NCBI GenBank assembly: GCA_944392145.1
Contig: CALXVS010000016.1
Span: 1-34,439 of the forward strand
Source of the DNA: an uncultured Alphaproteobacteria bacterium
Lineage (GTDB): Bacteria > Pseudomonadota > Alphaproteobacteria > CAAHEQ01 > UBA3637
Length of the DNA stretch: 34,439 bases
Reading direction: 5' to 3'
The position numbers were made by a program, and so were the translations under genes. This document shows, in pieces, positions 7,029-14,189 of this stretch (positions within the stretch are counted from its first letter, which is position 1; each line of letters starts with the position of its first letter). The notes below the pieces were generated by a model that saw only the letters and a program-made list of their open reading frames with translations, did no database searches and had not been told where the DNA came from.

Positions 7029-8612
7029 ATGCAAATTGAAACCATAGAATTGGTGGGCGGAACAAAGGCGCGCGCCAAAGACGTGAATGATAATATCACG
7101 ATTTTAAAAAACGCGATTTATGCGTTAGAGGAAAGCATTGAGGCGCAAAACGCGGTGCTGACAGATTTACAACGTCGGCCGACGCGTCATATGTTTGACA
7201 TTTATTTTTCATTGGAAAATCAGGCGCCGACGGGGGCCTATCCCTTATGGAAAGGGGATTGGATTACGCATTGCGACACCATTTATCCCGAATTTTGGGA
7301 GGCGTTAACCAAGCGGGCCGCGGCCGAAACCATTCCGACCTGTTCGGCGGCCGATTATGAAGAGGCCTTAAGCACATACGGCCAATGCGGTAAGTTTGTT
7401 GTTGACACGTTGAACGGTAAGGTGCGCTTGCCCAAAATCACGCGCTTTATTTCGTCGGTATCAGACATCAGCAGTATCGGCAGCGTTGAAAATGACGCGA
7501 TTCGTAACATTACCGGTTCATTAGAAGGCGGTAATAATACAACGTATTTTTCGGCTTCGTCCGGTGCCTTTTACCGTTCCAGCGACGGGTATGCCGATTC
7601 GGCGGGCAGTTCGGGGCGCAGCGGGCGACCGCGCATGGCGTATTTTGATGCCTCCCGCGTTGTGCCGACGGCGGATGAAAACCGCCCGAAAAACGTGCGT
7701 ATGGGGCTTTATATTCAAATTTCAAACAACACGGCCGACGTGTCGCAATTGGATACGCAAGTGATTGCCAACGAATTAGCCGCGGCCACAGAGGAACTGA
7801 CCGCGTTGAAAGAGGAATTGGCCGCCGCATTAAGCGCCTTGGGCGCCGGTCAGGTATCAGCCATTGAAACGGCGGCCGCCGCGGCCGAGGAAAACGTGCG
7901 CACAACGGCCACTTTGGTGATTCAGGATGTTGAGGCCGCCAAAGAGGAGGCCTTGACAGAGATCGCCGCGCAAAAGGACGATATCATATCGGCCGGTGAC
8001 GATGCTTTGGCGGCGATTGAAGCAGCTGAGGGCGACATTACCACGGCGCGCGACGAAGCGTTAAGCGCGATTGAAGCAGCTGAGGGCGACATTACCACGG
8101 CGCGCGACGAAGCGTTAAGCGCGATTGAAGCAGCCGAGGGTGATATTACCACGGCGCGGGATGACGCGTTAAGCACCTTGGACACTGCCAAAGACGAGGC
8201 AGTGACAGCGGTTTCCGCCCTGGTGGCCGATGCCGAATCGGCCGCCGCGGCGGCAGAAAGTGCGGCGAATCAAGCGGCGGCATCCGTTCAATCGGCGGCC
8301 GACATTGCGGCCGAAACCGCCACGGAAGTAGCCGGGGCTTTGGTCGCGGGTAAAATGGATCAGGTGGTTTCACATGACATCACCTTAACGGCCGCCGGAT
8401 GGGACAGTGTATCGTTCACACAAACGGTCACGGTGAGTGGTATGACGGCGGATAAAATTGTTTGGGTGGCGCCGCGCGTTTCATCCGACAATTTAAACGA
8501 ACAAGCCTATGCGTCTGCGGGTGTGTGGTGCCGCGGGCAGGGGGCAGATACCCTGACCTTTGGGTGCCAAAGCACGCCGACGGCGGATATTTATGTAACA
8601 ATTGTATTTTAA
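7029..8612 (+). CDS. Phage tail-fibre protein with collar-like domain and coiled-coil repeats
   Basis: The protein has 527 residues and a good AAAGGAG ribosome binding site. Residues about 20-55 form a short coiled coil. Residues about 70-160 resemble a tail-collar domain (GAYPLWKGDWI, then YPEFWEAL, then GKVRLPKITRFISS, like 'P.G....G..YPEL...FKLPDLRGRFIRG'). Residues about 240-430 are an Ala/Glu-rich coiled coil that includes three exact 18-residue repeats (AIEAAEGDITTARDEALS). The last 80 residues (ITLTAAGWDSVSF through TADIYVTIVF) match the beta-rich C-terminal domain seen at the ends of many gut-phage tail fibres. The likely role is host-receptor attachment. The next fibre gene follows after 14 bases. 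Confidence 0.8.
   Translation: MQIETIELVGGTKARAKDVNDNITILKNAIYALEESIEAQNAVLTDLQRRPTRHMFDIYFSLENQAPTGAYPLWKGDWITHCDTIYPEFWEALTKRAAAETIPTCSAADYEEALSTYGQCGKFVVDTLNGKVRLPKITRFISSVSDISSIGSVENDAIRNITGSLEGGNNTTYFSASSGAFYRSSDGYADSAGSSGRSGRPRMAYFDASRVVPTADENRPKNVRMGLYIQISNNTADVSQLDTQVIANELAAATEELTALKEELAAALSALGAGQVSAIETAAAAAEENVRTTATLVIQDVEAAKEEALTEIAAQKDDIISAGDDALAAIEAAEGDITTARDEALSAIEAAEGDITTARDEALSAIEAAEGDITTARDDALSTLDTAKDEAVTAVSALVADAESAAAAAESAANQAAASVQSAADIAAETATEVAGALVAGKMDQVVSHDITLTAAGWDSVSFTQTVTVSGMTADKIVWVAPRVSSDNLNEQAYASAGVWCRGQGADTLTFGCQSTPTADIYVTIVF
8013..8174 (+). repeat. Three tandem 54-bp repeats inside the tail-fibre gene
   Basis: Units start at 8013, 8067 and 8121. The first two are identical and the third has a few silent or conservative changes. 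They encode an in-frame 18-residue coiled-coil unit, so copy number can change fibre length without a frameshift. Confidence 0.92.
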
Positions 8613-8626
8613 GTAAAGGAGTTATC

Positions 8627-11600
8627 ATGACAATTATCAATTCAACCATTCAAGGAGGCGGGACTCAAGGCGGCGGTGATGTGGTTACGGCGTATGTCCC
8701 CCATGGCATGACCCCGGCGCAAGGGGATAAAGTGTTGTTAAACCCTGCGGGGGGATATGCATCGGGCGATTATTGGCCCGGTGCCGCCCCCTTTGTGCCG
8801 GTGCGCACATTTTTTTCGCGCGAAACAACACAATTTATTTCGGGGTCAGGCATTTGGGATATTGTGGATGGGCAATTAAAACAAATTGATGTTATTCCCT
8901 ATAACCATGTTCGGGCACAATTGTATAACCAAAGTCATTACACCAACAATTTAATCGGGTTTGTGCCGGTGAACGGAAAAATCAAATTTATTTTGAATTC
9001 ATACGGTATTAGCACACGTCACGAAGACGGGACGTGGTCGTTTAAAACCTATTATGATATTGATTCATCCTTTGAATCCTATAAAATATGGACGTTCGCC
9101 AGTGAAGCACGTTTTGGCGGTGTGGTGATTTCAAGCCGATACGGTTATTCGGGTAACTCTATAAACGGAGCCTTTTTAAAATTATCGGTTGACGCATATG
9201 ACAGCCTTGTCGTTGAACGGTGCATTATCGGCGGTACCAATTTGGGAATAGGATGTGTTTTATCGGAAAGCACCTTTATGGGATATAGCACGCTTTACAC
9301 ATTGACCGAAGACAGTTATACCACAAAAAGTATTACGTCATTTCATAAAACGTATTATGACGAAGAGAACGGGTATATTTATGGCCGTTCTTCTCCTAAT
9401 GCCAGTAATTACAGTGTGGTTCGGTATGATTTTAATTCCGAAACAAATACTCTTTCAAACCGGGTAACCTTTTCAAGTTTGTTAAGCGAGGCCGGACGAT
9501 ATGCATTGATCACAAGCCGCACCGGCAACACCCTTTATTGTATTGGGTGCAATGGTTTTGGGGGTGTTGATATGAATACCGAAACATACGTCAATGAAAT
9601 TGTTTTACCAAACGGTGTCAAAGTAACCATGGATGCTTTATCTTACGGGGATCAGGTTTTAAAAATGAATCCCGTGAATATAAAACAACAAAATAATACG
9701 TTTATTGAAGGGTGCTTTTCCCCCGGACCGCGGTCAAGTTCGTATTATATCCATCCCGGGTTCATTGATTCAAGCAGTATTTTAATTGGCTTGTCTAGTA
9801 ATTTCGGTTATTCCTGTTACGGTAGCAAAACAAACGGTATTTATTCTGTCAATACGGGGAACAGTCAAAACTTTTACGGATCCGGAGCAGATATTATCTT
9901 TGGGCCGAACAATAAAACGTATTATTTTGATAAAGGGATGTTTAACGCCTGGGGCGGATCGTATGCGGTCGGCAAAGCCAATTATAAGTATGAAGTCAAT
10001 ACACGTGTGATTGCGGATCAATATGTCATTGACGATTTTCGCGGATCCGCCGGCCCGACGTTTCGGCAAATGGATAAAGGGGCTCGCACATTAAAAGATT
10101 TGCATTCGTTTGATCGGTGGTATGCATCGTCGGTGTTATTGGCATATCAAGACGGCAACACGCTGGTTGCATACAATGCTTTAATTTCTGCGAACGGGAA
10201 TCCGGGATTGTATCGCGACAGGTATAATCTTGATACCCAATCAGCGGCGTATACCAAGGTTAACAGTGTCACCTATCCCGAAGGGCGCACCGTTCAGACG
10301 TCGGATAATAAATATGCCTTTATTTGTGCTGCAGACGGGGTGTATGCTTATTATGAAAACGAAGCGAAAACCGCCCTTGTGGAAGATACTCAAATGAAAG
10401 CGTATTTTGCCGAAAAAATAACCGATTTTTCGTTCTTGGCGGTTCAATCTTTACCGGAAAATGATATTTATATCATCACAAAAACAGGGGATTATTTGTT
10501 TCATATTGATACAGACACGGGCACGGTGACACAAAAAGCGGCACCATTTGGCGATTTGTTGGCAACCCAAATGATGGGAGGATATTATAATGCCGAACAA
10601 GGTATCGCCATGATGAACACGGTTGATTATGGTGTGTTGGTGCGTGTGTTCAATCCGGTGTTGCAGATTTGGGAAACAAACGCACCGACAGTAACAAAAT
10701 TCGGTGATTATTCATTAACGGGTATTGTTGATGGCGAAACAAAAACGGATGTTTTGGGCAACACCGTTGTTTCGGTTAAAACAATTTTGGATAAAAACAA
10801 TATGCCCGGTATTGATTATGATGCGGTTTCGGGCTTTATGTGTACCCTGAATGGAACGGGGATAGAGGTGAGTAAAGGCATTTTTTATGAAAACCAATCC
10901 CCCAAAGTATTGGCGCAACCCCTTTTAAAAACCTTATCGGCATTTGAAAGCGGTGACGGAAATGGCTCAAGACTTGGCGATGTCAGTGACTTTATGCGCC
11001 TGTTCGCCATAGCGGGCAGCGGCACAACGGATGTGGATATAATAACATATTCCAATCAAAATACTGATAATCCAACGCTGCCGACGGGGTATAATACGTT
11101 GCGTGAAACGGATGATTTAATTGCAACGAACCCTTATACGGGGGAGGCAAAACAAGTGTTTCACCCGTGGACACCGGCAACGGCGGGATTGACTCAAATA
11201 CAGGATTACGGTTATGTTTCTGCCTATGAAACGATTGGTTCTCCCACAATTGAAGCCGGTGTTGTTTCCGGATTCAGTGATGATGATTACCTGACACTCC
11301 CGTCTTATTTGACAAGCACCATGACGTCGTTTGAAGTCGTTGTGCCGTTTGTAACGAATGATATCACCGTTGACAATGCGGGATTGATTGATACAAGTTC
11401 TTCCCCCGGTCACAATTTTCGGTTAACTGTTACGTCCGCCGGCAATTTACGTTTCCGGTTTTCAACATCGGCGAACTCAACAAGTTATGCGGTCAGTATC
11501 ACGGGATCAACCGTGTTGTCTGTCGGGGTTAAATATTGGGCTAAGGTGACCTATAGTTCCTCAAGCGGATATAAGCTGTGGCTTTCATCCGACGGGGAAA

Positions 11601-12799
11601 CATATACCCGGGAAGGCTCGTCGTCAACGACAACACGCCCTTATTACAGCGCCGGTATAACATGGCTTTTGGGTAAAAATGCAGCCGGGGGTTCGGTCCT
11701 TAACGGAACGATTTATTTAGACGGCCTTTCGGTGACGGTGGATAATGTGTTAAAATGGTCTTTGGGATATGTATATCCCGGCAAAGTTGATGTAACAAGC
11801 GGCTATATCAATCAAGATAATCAATCCTATTGGTTTGTTGATACGGATAAAACCCTGACATTAGACAATGATGTTGTGGGGGACAAGGCGTATGAAATGG
11901 GGCTTTATCTTGTCAAATCAGCGGCGTTGGCGGGTGTTGCCCCCAAATTGGCCGGGAACACACCGACGGGGTATGACGCCACCTTGGCATTAGATACATC
12001 ACCTGTTTATTTGTCTGAAGATAAAAGTTTTATCACCACGCCGCCTCATGGGATAGAGGTGAAAGCCGTTTTAGGCAACAACTTAGAGACGGATGCGGCA
12101 TGGACGCGTCCCGATTTGACAAGCGCAACATCTTACGGAACGGTTACGGACAGCCGTAATTCTTCAAGCGAAGCCGGATGGAAAGCCCTTGACGGATCAA
12201 ATTCAACCAATTACGTTGTCCAATCCGGATCGCGCGCGTGGTGGAATTGGGAATTACCAGAATTGATTAAAATATCCAAAATCACATGGGTTCATCGCAA
12301 CAATTCTGAAACGATGGGATCATCCTGCACGTGTCAATTTTTTACCGACGACAGCAAACAAGTGCCCTTGACGGCAACCTTTACCGATCCGTCATCAAGC
12401 AATGCCGTGGTTGAATTGGCGGTTGATAATGTGATAACGAACCGTATTTATTTTGAGGCGAATACACCGTCCGGTTACGGCGGCGCCGCAGAAATTTTAA
12501 TCGAAGCGGTTTTGCCGGCCACAAAAGGATTGATAACCCTTACGACCGGATGGGACCTTTCCGATGATAAACAAACAGCGTTTTATATCAATCAAAACAC
12601 CGTTAAAACATTTGAAGAGTTGACCGACGGTGTGGATAAAGCCCCACAAATGGGTCTGTGGCTGACAAAAACGACAGACGGTGTGACGGACTTTAAGTTA
12701 TATGCAGCCGCGCCGACGGATTTTGCCGGTGTTAAAAAATTGGCCGACGTCACGTTAAGTGATGATTTATCCATGATTGCCGAGGTCACCAATGTGTAA
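8627..12799 (+). CDS. Giant phage fibre/adhesin-like protein with LamG-like and discoidin-like domains
   Basis: The start is set at 8627 because AAAGGAGTTATC precedes this ATG; the frame is open further upstream only through the preceding gene. The product has 1390 residues. An N-terminal Gly-rich turn region is followed by about 750 residues of Tyr/Ser/Gly/Asn-rich beta structure. Residues about 880-1045 resemble a concanavalin/LamG jelly roll (GLIDTSSSPGHNFRLTV, then GVKYWAKVTY, then GTIYLDGLSV). Residues about 1180-1290 resemble an F5/8-type discoidin module (GWKALDGSNSTNYVV, then WWNWELPE). Both fold types usually bind carbohydrate. No signal peptide or LPXTG-like anchor is present, which fits a virion fibre better than a secreted adhesin. 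Its end overlaps the next gene by 8 bases. Confidence 0.8.
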   Translation: MTIINSTIQGGGTQGGGDVVTAYVPHGMTPAQGDKVLLNPAGGYASGDYWPGAAPFVPVRTFFSRETTQFISGSGIWDIVDGQLKQIDVIPYNHVRAQLYNQSHYTNNLIGFVPVNGKIKFILNSYGISTRHEDGTWSFKTYYDIDSSFESYKIWTFASEARFGGVVISSRYGYSGNSINGAFLKLSVDAYDSLVVERCIIGGTNLGIGCVLSESTFMGYSTLYTLTEDSYTTKSITSFHKTYYDEENGYIYGRSSPNASNYSVVRYDFNSETNTLSNRVTFSSLLSEAGRYALITSRTGNTLYCIGCNGFGGVDMNTETYVNEIVLPNGVKVTMDALSYGDQVLKMNPVNIKQQNNTFIEGCFSPGPRSSSYYIHPGFIDSSSILIGLSSNFGYSCYGSKTNGIYSVNTGNSQNFYGSGADIIFGPNNKTYYFDKGMFNAWGGSYAVGKANYKYEVNTRVIADQYVIDDFRGSAGPTFRQMDKGARTLKDLHSFDRWYASSVLLAYQDGNTLVAYNALISANGNPGLYRDRYNLDTQSAAYTKVNSVTYPEGRTVQTSDNKYAFICAADGVYAYYENEAKTALVEDTQMKAYFAEKITDFSFLAVQSLPENDIYIITKTGDYLFHIDTDTGTVTQKAAPFGDLLATQMMGGYYNAEQGIAMMNTVDYGVLVRVFNPVLQIWETNAPTVTKFGDYSLTGIVDGETKTDVLGNTVVSVKTILDKNNMPGIDYDAVSGFMCTLNGTGIEVSKGIFYENQSPKVLAQPLLKTLSAFESGDGNGSRLGDVSDFMRLFAIAGSGTTDVDIITYSNQNTDNPTLPTGYNTLRETDDLIATNPYTGEAKQVFHPWTPATAGLTQIQDYGYVSAYETIGSPTIEAGVVSGFSDDDYLTLPSYLTSTMTSFEVVVPFVTNDITVDNAGLIDTSSSPGHNFRLTVTSAGNLRFRFSTSANSTSYAVSITGSTVLSVGVKYWAKVTYSSSSGYKLWLSSDGETYTREGSSSTTTRPYYSAGITWLLGKNAAGGSVLNGTIYLDGLSVTVDNVLKWSLGYVYPGKVDVTSGYINQDNQSYWFVDTDKTLTLDNDVVGDKAYEMGLYLVKSAALAGVAPKLAGNTPTGYDATLALDTSPVYLSEDKSFITTPPHGIEVKAVLGNNLETDAAWTRPDLTSATSYGTVTDSRNSSSEAGWKALDGSNSTNYVVQSGSRAWWNWELPELIKISKITWVHRNNSETMGSSCTCQFFTDDSKQVPLTATFTDPSSSNAVVELAVDNVITNRIYFEANTPSGYGGAAEILIEAVLPATKGLITLTTGWDLSDDKQTAFYINQNTVKTFEELTDGVDKAPQMGLWLTKTTDGVTDFKLYAAAPTDFAGVKKLADVTLSDDLSMIAEVTNV

Positions 12800-13124
12800 G
12801 CAACGTGTCGCTTTGGATATGATTCAACATCAACCACGGCGGGGAGGGCTGTCAAAAGCAGCCCTTCTGTTACACGAAAAACAATGTGAGGATATGGAAA
12901 AAATGGATGAACGCATAACGGTTATAGAAAAAAAGGTGGATGCCTTGGCGCACCGGTTTGATGCGTTGGATGAAAAGTTGGATCGGATGCTGATGCTTGT
13001 CAGTGCCCGGGGCAGCTTGCGGCGCGGAATTAAAAACCTGTGTGCCAGTAAGGCTTTTTGGTCGTTTATTGCCGCGCTTGTTTGCGCCGCATTTGGTGTG
13101 ACGGTCGGCGAAGGGGGTATGTAA
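12792..13124 (+). CDS. Small coiled-coil membrane protein, holin/XhlA-like
   Basis: The protein has 110 residues and starts inside the last codons of the giant fibre gene (8-bp overlap); GAGG lies 7 bases upstream. Residues about 28-70 form a heptad-like coiled coil (KMDERITVIEKKVDALAHRF). A single membrane segment follows at about 88-106 (FWSFIAALVCAAFGVTV). This layout matches small phage lysis-associated membrane proteins of the haemolysin XhlA type, but also generic tail-module membrane proteins. It closes the left phage-like operon. Confidence 0.6.
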   Translation: MCKQRVALDMIQHQPRRGGLSKAALLLHEKQCEDMEKMDERITVIEKKVDALAHRFDALDEKLDRMLMLVSARGSLRRGIKNLCASKAFWSFIAALVCAAFGVTVGEGGM

Positions 13125-13385
13125 AAGCTTTTCCCCTTTTCATTATACCCACGCAAGGTGGGTATCCTTTTCCCTCCCGTCATGCCTACGGATGCGTGTA
13201 TCCTTTCTCCTCCCGTCATGCCCGCGGATGCGGGTATCCTTTCTCCTCTTGTCATGCCCGACCCCGATCGGGCATCCTTTCCCCTCTGTCGTCACCCTCT
13301 AAGCTTGACCCGAGGGTCCAGGGCAATAATTCCTTATTTTGGCGGGATGTCAAAGGTCTCTAAAAGCGGCATTCATGCTGCCTGG

Positions 13386-13560
13386 ATCCTCGCCTGCGCA
13401 AGGATGACCGCCGGAGGGGTGTTGCCGGTGGTGGGTTCCTTTTACGGGCGGTGACGCCCCTCATCCCCAAAAAGCGGAATTCATGTTTCCTGGATCCAAA
13501 GCATGCGCAAGGATGACATTTCCCCTCTCTCGTCATGCCCGACCCCGATCGGGCATCCAG
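13386..13560 (+). repeat. 175-bp perfect duplication, copy 1
   Basis: By eye this is identical over its whole length to 13733-13907, at an offset of 347 bases. It starts at ATCCTCGCCTGCGCAAGG and ends at CGGGCATCCAG. Confidence 0.9.
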
Positions 13561-13732
13561 AGCAAAGAGTCCGTTTTCCGCGATAGCGCACAACCCATTC
13601 CATGTCATCCTTGGGCTTGGCCCGAGGATCCAGGACAATGATTCCTTATTTTGGCGAAGTGTCAACGCCCCTATAAAAGCGGTATCAGTGTTGCCTGGAT
13701 GCTCGCATTCGCAAGCATGACGGGGGAGGGGT

Positions 13733-13907
13733 ATCCTCGCCTGCGCAAGGATGACCGCCGGAGGGGTGTTGCCGGTGGTGGGTTCCTTTTACGGGCGGTG
13801 ACGCCCCTCATCCCCAAAAAGCGGAATTCATGTTTCCTGGATCCAAAGCATGCGCAAGGATGACATTTCCCCTCTCTCGTCATGCCCGACCCCGATCGGG
13901 CATCCAG
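13733..13907 (+). repeat. 175-bp perfect duplication, copy 2
   Basis: Second copy of 13386-13560. Identity over 175 bases of non-coding DNA points to a recent duplication or to gene conversion between repeats. Confidence 0.9.
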
Positions 13908-14189
13908 GACAACAAAGTCCTTATTTTAGCGATGCGTCAATGTCAATAAAAGCGGAATTAGTTTTTCTGGATGCTCGCATGCGCAAGCATGACGGGGAGA
14001 GGGAGGCAAGGATGACGGTCGGAGGGGTATTGCCGGCGGTGGGTTCCTTTTACGGGCGGGGGTGTCTCTCATCCCCAAAAAGCGGAATTCATGTTGCCTG
14101 GATCCTCGTGTCAAGCTTAGAGGATGACATGGAATGAGTTGTCCATATTTAATACAATTTAAACAAAAACATTCAGAAAGGAATATAAG

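Larger units (their letters stand above)
13140..14130 (+). repeat. Large composite dispersed-repeat block, plus orientation
   Basis: About 1 kb is made almost wholly of repeat modules: the GCATGCGCAAGCATGAC hairpin module, the CGACCCCGATCGGGC palindrome module, the CTCTAAGCTTGACCCGAGGG module, the GGAGGGGTGTTGCCGGTGG module and the linker TCCTTATTTTAGCGGGGTGTC. It contains a perfect 175-bp duplication. Several open frames of 60-100 codons cross it on both strands, but they consist of repeat sequence and are not genes. Confidence 0.9.

Noticed and set aside
8013-8174. CRISPR-like direct repeats
   Set aside because: The units are contiguous, in frame and protein-coding, without spacers.
13058-14137. 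Several open frames of 60-100 codons on both strands
   Set aside because: They consist of repeat modules, recur as fragments in other repeat blocks in different frames, and lack ribosome binding sites.
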